16,991 bases of DNA, from positions 1-16,991 of the forward strand of contig DYPB01000045.1 of assembly GCA_020720185.1 (NCBI GenBank), given 5' to 3'. The translations under genes and the position numbers were made by a program. This DNA comes from Flavobacterium psychrophilum (GTDB lineage Bacteria > Bacteroidota > Bacteroidia > Flavobacteriales > Flavobacteriaceae). Every line of letters starts with the position of its first letter. Position 1 is the first letter of the stretch. Positions 8,299 through 15,587 of this stretch are shown piece after piece. The notes beneath the pieces were generated by a model. The model made no database searches and had not been told where the DNA came from. It saw only the letters and a program-made list of their open reading frames with translations.

Positions 8299-9810
8299 TT
8301 AATCAAAGGTTTCAGGCGAAAATTCTAATGATCCTTTTGGTGCAGGGACTCTTATTACCTGACCAACTTTTATTTTTCTGTCTTTTAATAAAAGTCTGTT
8401 ATTCTGAATGATTTCATCCACCGTAACATCGTATTTTTTTGCAATATCTTCCAAAGATTCATTTGGTTGAACGGTGGTTATGATATCTCCTACAACATAT
8501 ACATCACTATTACTGGCTTTGTCAATTGGTGCGTCATCGTCAATTTCTATGGGCTTTGCAGGAGTTAGATTATCATTTTCAGCAATTATAGCAGTTGCAG
8601 CTTTTGGGATTCTAATATCTTGCCCTACCTGCAATCCTTTATCCATAATTTTTTCATTATTGGAACGAATATCATAAGCCGAAACACCATATTTTTTTGC
8701 TAATTCTGTTATAGTTTCATTAGGTTGTACTTTATGAATAATATCTGATTCATTTAGCGTTCTAACTGGAGCTTTAAATTCGTTAATTTTTTTATCCAAT
8801 TCTGCCACTGCACCCGTTTCAATATCTTTTCCTGTTTTAGAAACAGGTATTTTTATAATCAAACCAATACCCAAACCTTTCTTTTTTATTTTATCATTAT
8901 TAGCAACTATAATTTCTACCGTTGAAAAATATTTTTTAGATAAACTATATAAAGTTTCTTTTGGTTGTACTTTATGAATCACAAATCCGTCTTCAAATCT
9001 ATCACTATCCGATTGATTTTGATCCACTACAACTGGTTTCACTTCTATTTTTTCAACATCTACTACTGCTTTATTAACAGTATCTTTAACATCGCTATCT
9101 GTTTTAACAACATCGTTATCAAAACCTAAAATTCTCTTATTTGCTGGTATTATTATTACTTGACCTGCCACCAAACCGCCTTTTAAAACAACTTCATTTC
9201 GTTCCATAATTTCATCCATTGCAACATCGTATTTTTTTGAAATACTAAATAATGTTTCTTTGTCTTGAATGGTATATTCTGTTTCTTTATCTCTTTCTAT
9301 TCTTGAAACTCCAAGTTTTTTTGATTCAAAAACAGGGTCCTTTTCTACATTATTTACCGCGACTGGTTCATCCTTAACTGCAACGGGGTTGTCTTTAACT
9401 GCAACAGGTTGTTTTTTTGTTACAATTGGTTGTTTTTTTGCTACAATTGGTTTTTCTTTAACTGCAATTGGGTCTTCTTTAACTATTACACTGGCTTCGG
9501 CAATAGCCATTGGCACAACATCTTCGTCAATATCAACTTCTGCATATTGTACACTTGCATATTCTTGTCCTTCTTTTCTTGGAACTGGAATTTGCAAAAC
9601 CATACCTTCATTTACGCCATCAATAATAAATTTATTGGATTTATAAATTGTTGTTGGATTTACTAAATATTTCTTGCAAATCATCACAATAGTTTCGCCA
9701 AGTTCTACTTTATGTATTACAATATCAACTATCTTGCTTCTATTATTGGTTTGGGAGAAACCGCTTTGAGAAAACATAATAAAGGCAAAGAGGAGAGAAA
9801 AATTCTTCAT
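8299..9810 (-). CDS. Secreted multi-LysM protein (five LysM domains) with a heptapeptide-repeat linker
   Basis: This 503-aa protein consists of a signal peptide (1-20, ending SGFSQ) and LysM domains only, at about 31-75, 178-222, 276-322, 356-402 and 442-489. Typical cores are KETLFSISKKYDV and ESLEDIAKKYDV, each followed by an IP or VP end motif. No hydrolase, transglycosylase or other catalytic domain is visible, so it probably binds peptidoglycan or a related glycan as a scaffold. Linkers are acidic and Lys/Val-rich. Residues 111-152 are six copies of a seven-residue unit, roughly K-x-x-P-V-A-V. It is the first gene of the envelope operon and has a good promoter about 90 nt upstream. The closest relation in the window is the LysM-PBP1 gene immediately downstream, suggesting joint function. 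Confidence 0.88.
   Translation of the reverse strand: MKNFSLLFAFIMFSQSGFSQTNNRSKIVDIVIHKVELGETIVMICKKYLVNPTTIYKSNKFIIDGVNEGMVLQIPVPRKEGQEYASVQYAEVDIDEDVVPMAIAEASVIVKEDPIAVKEKPIVAKKQPIVTKKQPVAVKDNPVAVKDEPVAVNNVEKDPVFESKKLGVSRIERDKETEYTIQDKETLFSISKKYDVAMDEIMERNEVVLKGGLVAGQVIIIPANKRILGFDNDVVKTDSDVKDTVNKAVVDVEKIEVKPVVVDQNQSDSDRFEDGFVIHKVQPKETLYSLSKKYFSTVEIIVANNDKIKKKGLGIGLIIKIPVSKTGKDIETGAVAELDKKINEFKAPVRTLNESDIIHKVQPNETITELAKKYGVSAYDIRSNNEKIMDKGLQVGQDIRIPKAATAIIAENDNLTPAKPIEIDDDAPIDKASNSDVYVVGDIITTVQPNESLEDIAKKYDVTVDEIIQNNRLLLKDRKIKVGQVIRVPAPKGSLEFSPETFD
9355..9480 (-). repeat. In-frame 21-bp coding minisatellite (six units)
   Basis: Within the five-LysM gene, six 21-bp units encode the peptides KEDPIAV, KEKPIVA, KKQPIVT, KKQPVAV, KDNPVAV and KDEPVAV (residues 111-152). 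On the plus strand the units share CTGCAA or CTACAA followed by a G/T-rich stretch. Gains or losses of units would keep the frame and change only the linker length, which is a classic route to length variation in wall-binding proteins. Confidence 0.85.
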
Positions 9811-9899
9811 TTTTTTATTTTATACTAAATTTAATTTAGAATTAACATCTTTTGTTTTAATGGATTATATATTTTCGCAGAACGAAGTATAATTTAGTA

Positions 9900-9930
9900 C
9901 AAATATAGTTTTTATTTTTACATTCTAAAA
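9900..9930 (-). promoter_or_regulatory. Probable promoter of the LysM-OsmC-DUF3820 operon
   Basis: On the minus strand, TATATTTG (9900-9907) fits TAnnTTTG exactly and TTTTAG (9925-9930) lies 17 nt upstream as a -33 element. The -7 box ends about 90 nt before the ATG at 9810. The leader contains a small palindrome, CTAAAT-TTA-ATTTAG (9825-9839), just before the start, of unknown meaning. Confidence 0.55.
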
Positions 9931-9997
9931 TAAATTTAAAAAACCTTTCTTTTTTTGCGGTAAACTGTCTGAAAATATACGATAAATAGTATTACTC

Positions 9998-11395
9998 CTA
10001 ATCTGGAAAAATTTTACTCGGATTAAGAATGTTATTGGGATCAAAAATCTTTTTTATATTTCGCATTAAATCAATTTGAGTAGCATTAAAAGCAATATCC
10101 ATATAGTTCTTCTGCACATATCCAATGCCGTGTTCACCTGATATTGTGCCTTTTAACAAAACTGTTAATTCAAAAATCTCACGAATACCTTTAGTAACTT
10201 CTGTTTGCCAATTTTCATCACTCATTGTTCCTTTTATAATATTAATATGTAAATTTCCATCGCCTGCGTGCCCATAACAAACTGATTTAAAACCATATTT
10301 GTTACCAATTTTTTTTATTCCCTCTAAAAGTTTTGGTAATTCATATCTTGGCACAACGGTGTCTTCTTCCTTATAAATTGAATTGGCTTTTACGGCCTCG
10401 GCAACTGATCGACGCATTTTCCAAAGTGCATTTTTTTCGTCTTCTGTATCTGCAAAAAGCACTTCGTCTATTTCAAATTGTTCTAAAACCGACATGATTT
10501 TTTCGGACTCTGCCATCAAGATTTCAGGATAATTTCCATCAACTTCTATCAACAAATGAGCTTGGGTTTTTTCATTAATTGGAACATTTATTGTGTCATT
10601 AAATTTCAAAGTCCAATCAATGGCCTCTCGTTCCATAAATTCTAATGCACTCGGAACAATTCCTGCTTTGAATATTTCAGAAACAGCTTCGCAGGCTTGA
10701 TTTGATTGAAAAAAAGGAACTAAAAGTAGCACATTATAAGAAACTTTTGGCAACAATTTTATCACAATCTTTGTAATAACTCCCAGCGTGCCTTCGCTGC
10801 CAACCATTAATTGAGTTATGTTATATCCCGTCGAATTTTTTAGTGTATTTGCTCCTGTCCAAATAATTTCGCCCGTTGGCAAAACAACCTCTAAATTTAG
10901 GACAAAATCTTTTGTTACACCATATTTTACAGCTCTTGCACCTCCAGCATTTTCAGCAACATTACCACCAATCCAACAACTGCCCTGACTACTGGGATCA
11001 GGCGGATAGAAAAGCCCTTTTTCGGCAACTGCCTCTCGCAAAACCTGTGTAATTACGGCTGGTTCTACAATTACTTGCAAATTTTGTTCATCAATAGCTA
11101 TAATTTTATTCAACCGCTCTAACGAGAGTCCAATACCTTGATGAATACACAAAGCTCCTCCGCTTAAACCTGTCTGACCGCCAATGGGCGTTACTGCAAT
11201 TTTATATTCATTGGCAAGTTTAATTATCGAAGCTATTTCGGTAACAGCAGCAGGTTTTACAAGCACCGATGGTGGAAAAACAAAGTCTTCCGTTTGGTCG
11301 TGTCCGTATTGGTTTCGGGTTTCAATATCTGTAAATACATAATTATGTCCTACAATTTCAGTTAACTTCGATAAAATATTTTGGGTAATTTGCAT
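9998..11395 (-). CDS. FAD-linked 2-hydroxyacid oxidase (GlcD / D-lactate dehydrogenase family)
   Basis: This 465-aa flavoprotein oxidises a D-2-hydroxy acid (glycolate, D-lactate or 2-hydroxyglutarate type) to the 2-oxo acid and passes electrons to a quinone or another acceptor. The FAD-binding PCMH domain spans about 35-215, with PIGGQTGLSGGA at 70-81, PPDPSSQGSC at 131-140 and GGNVAENAGGARAVKYG at 143-159. The oxidase C-terminal domain spans about 220-460 and contains the active-site region YGHAGDGNLHIN (374-385, His376 and His383) and SGEHGIG (Glu421, His422). There is no signal peptide or iron-sulfur cluster, and no glcE/glcF neighbours, so it may work as a single subunit. The exact substrate cannot be read from the sequence. 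It appears to be a single-gene unit. Confidence 0.93.
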   Translation of the reverse strand: MQITQNILSKLTEIVGHNYVFTDIETRNQYGHDQTEDFVFPPSVLVKPAAVTEIASIIKLANEYKIAVTPIGGQTGLSGGALCIHQGIGLSLERLNKIIAIDEQNLQVIVEPAVITQVLREAVAEKGLFYPPDPSSQGSCWIGGNVAENAGGARAVKYGVTKDFVLNLEVVLPTGEIIWTGANTLKNSTGYNITQLMVGSEGTLGVITKIVIKLLPKVSYNVLLLVPFFQSNQACEAVSEIFKAGIVPSALEFMEREAIDWTLKFNDTINVPINEKTQAHLLIEVDGNYPEILMAESEKIMSVLEQFEIDEVLFADTEDEKNALWKMRRSVAEAVKANSIYKEEDTVVPRYELPKLLEGIKKIGNKYGFKSVCYGHAGDGNLHINIIKGTMSDENWQTEVTKGIREIFELTVLLKGTISGEHGIGYVQKNYMDIAFNATQIDLMRNIKKIFDPNNILNPSKIFPD

Positions 11396-11419
11396 AAAAT
11401 TTATAAGATTGTTTCAAAG

Positions 11420-11427
11420 CAAAAATA
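11420..11427 (-). promoter_or_regulatory. Possible -7 box for the FAD oxidase gene
   Basis: TATTTTTG on the minus strand fits the Bacteroidota -7 box and lies 24 nt before the ATG at 11395. I see no clear TTTG-type -33 element at the right distance, so this is only a candidate. The rest of 11396-11650 holds the DUF4293 terminator and otherwise AT-rich sequence with no gene. Confidence 0.35.
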
Positions 11428-11596
11428 AATAAAAAAACAGTATAAATTATTAAACAGAATTTTATTTGATGGAATAATAAATTGTTATCTCCAACAAAAT
11501 ACAACAGAGAGCAAATTTTGTATAAACATAAGATGTTTTAGGTTTACTTCTTTATAAAAAAGTACTATTCCAAATATCTAAAAAATTATACGCAAA

Positions 11597-11623
11597 AAAG
11601 CCCGACTCAAAGAATCGGGCTTT
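11597..11623 (-). terminator. Intrinsic terminator of the DUF4293 gene
   Basis: The minus strand forms a GC-rich stem (AAAGCCCGATTC with GAGTCGGGCTTT, one G-T pair, TTT-centred loop) followed by a run of six Ts. It lies 28 nt past the DUF4293 stop. The plus strand lacks a comparable T-run, so it acts mainly on the minus strand. Confidence 0.9.
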
Positions 11624-11650
11624 CTCGCACTAATAAACAAGATTATAGGT

Positions 11651-12064
11651 TTATCTTATTCTATCCACAGATTTTACGAGATCTTCGTCCTTTTTAATGG
11701 ACTTGTTAGCAAGCACTAACAATACGATAGCCACAAGCGGAAGAAAAATCCCAATACCTTTCTCTGAAACTTTTGAGGTTTCTCCAGGTAAATTTAGTAA
11801 ATGATATAAAAATAATCCTAATAAAATTAAATTGAAAATGATGTTCAGTCGTCCCATCACAAATTGATTTTGTCGTTTTTTGTACGAAAAAATACTGAAC
11901 AAAGATAGTGTGGCACTTAATCCAAACAAAATGGTGTAAACTACATTTTGCATAAAAAAATAAGATTTTGCACCATCAATACTCCATAATGGAATAAAGA
12001 ATGGCAATATGCCAACTATAATAAAGGTTAGTATTAAATATACTGTTTGGATTCGTTGTAACAT
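11651..12064 (-). CDS. DUF4293 family four-helix membrane protein
   Basis: This 137-aa inner-membrane protein begins MLQRIQTVYL, the typical start of DUF4293. Four hydrophobic segments are visible at about 8-27, 40-61, 70-91 and 104-120, with short basic loops (YKKRQNQF near 61-68) and a charged C-terminal tail (KSIKKDEDLVKSVDRIR). Its function is unknown. The open frame extends seven codons further to a TTG at 12085, but that codon lies inside a perfect -7 promoter box, which supports the ATG at 12064. It is divergent from rho, a pairing I recall as common in Bacteroidota, and ends at an intrinsic terminator, so it is probably transcribed alone. Confidence 0.88.
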   Translation of the reverse strand: MLQRIQTVYLILTFIIVGILPFFIPLWSIDGAKSYFFMQNVVYTILFGLSATLSLFSIFSYKKRQNQFVMGRLNIIFNLILLGLFLYHLLNLPGETSKVSEKGIGIFLPLVAIVLLVLANKSIKKDEDLVKSVDRIR

Positions 12065-12082
12065 AAATAAAAATTTGTTGGA

Positions 12083-12090
12083 CAAAAATA
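12083..12090 (-). promoter_or_regulatory. Possible -7 box for DUF4293
   Basis: TATTTTTG on the minus strand fits TAnnTTTG and ends 18 nt before the ATG at 12064. The -33 region is only a T-run. It overlaps the alternative TTG start at 12085, arguing against that start. Confidence 0.4.
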
Positions 12091-12113
12091 ATATTCTTTT
12101 TTAAAAAAAACTA

Positions 12114-12142
12114 TTGTATTTAAAAAAAAAATTGTATTATTG
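12114..12142 (+). promoter_or_regulatory. Probable rho promoter
   Basis: TTG at 12114-12116 and TATTATTG at 12135-12142 (one mismatch to TAnnTTTG) are 18 nt apart, matching the Bacteroidota layout. This gives a leader of about 100 nt before the rho ATG. A second candidate -7 box, TATTTTTG at 12178-12185, fits the consensus perfectly but lacks a -33 element. Confidence 0.45.
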
Positions 12143-12145
12143 CAA

Positions 12146-12178
12146 AACAAAACCGAGGCACTCCATTTTTCGGTTGTT
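12146..12178 (+). promoter_or_regulatory. Hairpin in the rho leader, possible attenuator
   Basis: AACCGA (12151-12156) pairs with TCGGTT (12170-12175) around a 13-nt loop, extendable by AAC/GTT across a 2-nt bulge. ATTTTTG follows directly, giving a weak hairpin plus T-tract in the untranslated leader. Rho is known to control its own synthesis in some bacteria by leader attenuation, so a regulatory role is possible but unproven here. Confidence 0.35.
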
Positions 12179-12249
12179 ATTTTTGAATAAAAAAACACAC
12201 TTCTTATTTATTATTTCTCATATAATTAATTAAACACTAATAAACATTT

Positions 12250-13869
12250 ATGTTTGACATTTCTGTATTAAAAGGAATGAAGCTTGCTGAGCTTCAGGAT
12301 ATTGCAAAATTATCACAAACCATTAAATTTGTAGGGGTAAAGAAAGATAATCTTATTGATTTGATTATTGAACATCAAAACCAATCCCATAAAGTTGTTG
12401 TAGAAAATCCCGCTGGTAAACAAAAAAGATCCAGAATAAACACTGATAAAGAGGCTACAATAATAAATCCAGAGGTTGAGGCTAAAGTTCAGCTCCGAAA
12501 TAATACTCCGAAAGTTAGAAATAAGAAACTAGTATCTGCAGAAGAACAAACTGAAATTGATGAGAATACTGGTGTTTCGAGTTCAGAAGATTTGGTAGAA
12601 AATATTTCTGATAATACTAAAAATCAAGCATATAATATTCCTAAAAGCAATAATCAAAATCAAAACCGGAAACCTAATAATTCAAACAATAGAAAGCGAA
12701 CCGAGGAAGTAAATTCAAATAAGCCGAATAATCCAAAAGATTCAAACTTTGAATTTGAAGGTATAATAGAATCAGAAGGCGTTTTAGAAATGATGTCTGA
12801 CGGTTATGGTTTTTTACGGTCGTCTGATTATAATTATTTAGCTTCTCCAGATGATATTTATTTATCAACCTCTCAAATTAGACTTTTTGGATTAAAAACA
12901 GGTGATACCGTAAAAGGAGTCGTTCGTCCGCCCAAAGAAGGCGAAAAGTTTTTTCCTTTAATTAGAGTTCTAAAAATCAATGGACACGATCCACAAGTAG
13001 TTCGAGATAGAGTTTCATTTGAGCATTTAACTCCTGTTTTTCCGACAGAAAAATTTAGATTAGCTGAAAAAGGTAGTTCGATTTCAACCAGAATTATTGA
13101 TTTATTTTCTCCCATCGGAAAAGGACAAAGAGGAATGATTGTTGCCCAACCAAAAACCGGTAAAACAATGTTATTAAAGGATATAGCTAATGCTATTGCT
13201 TCTAATCATCCAGAGGTTTATCTAATTGTTTTGTTAATTGATGAACGCCCAGAGGAAGTTACTGATATGCAAAGAAGTGTTAGAGGAGAAGTAATTGCCT
13301 CAACATTTGATAGGGAACCACAAGAGCATGTTAAAATTGCGAATATTGTGTTAGAAAAAGCCAAAAGATTAGTAGAGTGTGGACACGATGTTGTTGTTTT
13401 ATTAGATTCAATAACTCGTTTAGCAAGAGCTTATAATACGGTTCAGCCAGCGTCAGGAAAGGTTTTAAGTGGTGGTGTTGATGCTAATGCGTTGCAAAAA
13501 CCGAAACGATTTTTCGGAGCAGCAAGAAATGTAGAAAACGGTGGTTCATTAAGTATTATTGCAACCGCATTAACTGAAACTGGATCAAAAATGGACGAGG
13601 TTATTTTTGAAGAATTCAAAGGAACTGGTAATATGGAATTGCAATTAGACAGAAAAATTGCAAACAAACGAATTTTCCCTGCCGTTGATTTAACCTCATC
13701 AAGCACTCGAAGAGATGATTTATTATTAGATGCACAAACCATTCATAGAATGTGGATTATGCGAAAATATTTGGCTGATATGAATCCTGTTGAAGCAATG
13801 GATTTTATAAATGATCGTTTTAAAAAGACAAGAAATAATGAGGAATTTTTAATTTCTATGAATGATTAG
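12250..13869 (+). CDS. rho: Transcription termination factor Rho with a long disordered insert
   Basis: Rho is a hexameric RNA-dependent ATPase that loads on nascent RNA and ends transcription. In this 539-aa protein the Rho-N domain occupies about 1-43. A low-complexity insert rich in Asn, Lys, Glu and Gln fills about 44-165; its last third includes [16 protein letters not shown] and a second KPNN. The cold-shock-type RNA-binding domain is at about 168-248 (DGYGFLR at 184-190). The ATPase core follows, with P-loop PKTGKT at 301-306 (Lys305), Walker [11 protein letters not shown] with Asp386, and the Q/R-loop region [15 protein letters not shown] at 402-416. E. coli Rho has 419 residues; the difference is mostly the insert. 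It is the only plus-strand gene here, with its own promoter and leader, and is convergent with the carbonic anhydrase. Confidence 0.98.
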   Translation: MFDISVLKGMKLAELQDIAKLSQTIKFVGVKKDNLIDLIIEHQNQSHKVVVENPAGKQKRSRINTDKEATIINPEVEAKVQLRNNTPKVRNKKLVSAEEQTEIDENTGVSSSEDLVENISDNTKNQAYNIPKSNNQNQNRKPNNSNNRKRTEEVNSNKPNNPKDSNFEFEGIIESEGVLEMMSDGYGFLRSSDYNYLASPDDIYLSTSQIRLFGLKTGDTVKGVVRPPKEGEKFFPLIRVLKINGHDPQVVRDRVSFEHLTPVFPTEKFRLAEKGSSISTRIIDLFSPIGKGQRGMIVAQPKTGKTMLLKDIANAIASNHPEVYLIVLLIDERPEEVTDMQRSVRGEVIASTFDREPQEHVKIANIVLEKAKRLVECGHDVVVLLDSITRLARAYNTVQPASGKVLSGGVDANALQKPKRFFGAARNVENGGSLSIIATALTETGSKMDEVIFEEFKGTGNMELQLDRKIANKRIFPAVDLTSSSTRRDDLLLDAQTIHRMWIMRKYLADMNPVEAMDFINDRFKKTRNNEEFLISMND

Positions 13870-13887
13870 TGGTTATTTATAGTAATT

Positions 13888-13910
13888 AAAAATTCCCAAT
13901 TTTTTATTTT
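13888..13910 (+). terminator. Weak AT-only hairpin and T-run after rho
   Basis: AAAAATT (13888-13894) and AATTTTT (13898-13904) flank a CCC loop, and a T-rich stretch follows. The stem has no GC pair, so it is a weak terminator at best. It lies 19 nt past the rho stop, in the 77-nt gap shared with the convergent carbonic anhydrase gene. Confidence 0.35.
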
Positions 13911-13946
13911 TATTTAATATTTGTTTGATAATTTGAATAATAAAAA

Positions 13947-14612
13947 TTACATTTTTATCACTTTTCCTGTATGAACATCGTATCTCATGGCTATAATTTT
14001 AGTGCCATGTTCTTTCATAATTGGGTTTTCTTTTATCAATTTAGTTGAATGTTTAATGTTTGCATCAATACATTCTTCTAAATGATTTTTTTTATGAATT
14101 GCTTTTTCTTCCTTTTCATTTGCTATCATTTCTACAATATCATCTATGTGTGATACATGTTTTTTATAATTATTTGTTGTGTCAGAAACATAGGCAGTAA
14201 TTGCACCACATTCCGTGTGTCCTAAAACAATGATGGTAGAAACCTTTAAGTGTTCTACCGCATATTCAATGCTTCCCATATCAATGTCTGAAATTAAATT
14301 ACCTGCATTTCTGATTATAAATAAGTCTCCAATTCCTTGGTCAAAAATTATTTCGGGCGATACACGGCTATCAGAACATGTTAAAACAACTGCAAAAGGG
14401 TGTTGTCCATTTTGATTTGCTAATATTGTTTTTTTATTTTGGTGTGGATGAATGGATTTTTCATTTAAAAATCTTTCATTTCCTGTCATTAACCTTTCAA
14501 TTGGTTCTTGCTTTTTGGAAGTTTCTATCGCTTCCGAAGCGTTTTTTGCATCTTTTTGGCAACTATTTAAAGTAATGGCAAGAATAGCTATAACTGTAAT
14601 TGTTTTTTTCAT
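13947..14612 (-). CDS. Beta-class carbonic anhydrase, predicted lipoprotein
   Basis: Carbonic anhydrase interconverts CO2 and bicarbonate. The 221-aa sequence has all beta-class zinc and active-site residues: Cys79, Asp81 and Arg83 in TCSDSRV, and His132 and Cys135 in GHTECGA. The hydrophobic core strand TIIVLGH is also present. Unlike most beta enzymes, it has an N-terminal lipoprotein signal: MKKTITVIAILAITLNSC with Cys18 as the likely lipidated residue. The next residues, QKDA, resemble the Cys-proximal export signal for surface lipoproteins described in Capnocytophaga (QKDDE type), so surface exposure is possible. A flexible Lys/Glu stretch (19-38) links anchor and enzyme. It stands alone between rho (convergent) and cvfB. 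Confidence 0.92.
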   Translation of the reverse strand: MKKTITVIAILAITLNSCQKDAKNASEAIETSKKQEPIERLMTGNERFLNEKSIHPHQNKKTILANQNGQHPFAVVLTCSDSRVSPEIIFDQGIGDLFIIRNAGNLISDIDMGSIEYAVEHLKVSTIIVLGHTECGAITAYVSDTTNNYKKHVSHIDDIVEMIANEKEEKAIHKKNHLEECIDANIKHSTKLIKENPIMKEHGTKIIAMRYDVHTGKVIKM

Positions 14613-14736
14613 TTTTTATTAATTTTATTTTTTTTTAGATAATTTTTTAAAATAATTTTTGTTACTTGATTTTTATTATTTTAGAGGTCTGAAAATAGAT
14701 AAACCTATTCAAATATTGATTTAAAATTTAGTACTA

Positions 14737-15579
14737 TTAATCACTTATTAAATAGATTCCATCATCTTTTATTTCAATGCGTTTCTCTTTATATAGAGCT
14801 CCGATGGCTTTTTTGAAGGTTTTTTTGCTCATTTTTAAGACTGTTTTAATATCTTCGGGATGTGAATTGTCATTTAATCTTAAAAAACCACGACTGGCAC
14901 TAAGTTCGTCAATAATTTTTTCAGAATTTGGTTCAACATTTTCATAACCTTGTTTTTGCAAAGTTACATCAATTTTATTATCAGCTCTAATGTTTTTTAT
15001 AAAACCACGCATTCTATCACCTGTTCTGATGGCATCGTCGTAAACTTCATTTTTATACAACAGTCCTTTATGTTGCTCATTTATAATTACATTTATGCCT
15101 AATTCGGTGATATGAGAAACAATTAAATCGACTTCTTCGCCAACTTCAATATCAATGTTTTCATTATTCAAAAACTGATTTAATTTGCTCGAAGCAACTA
15201 ATCGACCTGTTTTTGTATCCATATACAGATAAACTAAATATCGTTTGCCATTTTCCATTGGTCTAGCCTGCTCTTTAAAAGGAACAAGAATGTCTTTTTC
15301 CATTCCCCAATCCATAAAAGCACCAATATTATTGACATAATTTACTCTTAAAAGTGCAAATTCGTTTAATAAAATATAGGGTTCGAGTGTTGTTGCAATT
15401 GGTCTTTGTTCGTGATCTAAATATACAAAAACCAATAATTTATCACCAATTTCAAATTGATTAGGAACATATTTATTTGGCAAAAGCACATCGTCTTTTT
15501 CGTCATCGGTACCTAAAAATAAACCAACTTTGGTGTCTCGAAGTATCGTTAAATGATTGTATTTTCCTATTTGTAACAT
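14737..15579 (-). CDS. cvfB: CvfB-family S1-like RNA-binding protein
   Basis: This 280-aa cytoplasmic protein fits the CvfB/YitL family. Three S1-like OB-fold segments lie at about 1-62, 70-132 and 145-210, and a winged-helix domain at about 218-280. Visible marks are NNIGAFMDWGMEKDILVPF at 83-101 (the classic S1 strand pattern), GINVIINEQHKGLLY at 161-175 and DVTLQKQGY at 204-212. Family members bind RNA and affect virulence or stress genes in Gram-positive bacteria; the role in Bacteroidota is not known. It starts 8 nt after the stop of the LKR-like dehydrogenase, so the two are co-transcribed. The symbol reflects family membership rather than proven orthology. Confidence 0.88.
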   Translation of the reverse strand: MLQIGKYNHLTILRDTKVGLFLGTDDEKDDVLLPNKYVPNQFEIGDKLLVFVYLDHEQRPIATTLEPYILLNEFALLRVNYVNNIGAFMDWGMEKDILVPFKEQARPMENGKRYLVYLYMDTKTGRLVASSKLNQFLNNENIDIEVGEEVDLIVSHITELGINVIINEQHKGLLYKNEVYDDAIRTGDRMRGFIKNIRADNKIDVTLQKQGYENVEPNSEKIIDELSASRGFLRLNDNSHPEDIKTVLKMSKKTFKKAIGALYKEKRIEIKDDGIYLISD

Positions 15580-15587
15580 TTTTTTAA

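Noticed and set aside
9269..9646. Plus-strand 125-codon open frame rich in Ser, Thr, Leu and Phe
   Set aside because: It is antisense to the LysM scaffold gene and its repeats simply mirror the coding minisatellite on the other strand.
13443..13742. Minus-strand 99-codon open frame inside rho
   Set aside because: It is entirely antisense to the highly conserved Rho ATPase core and has no recognisable motif; a shadow of constrained coding sequence.
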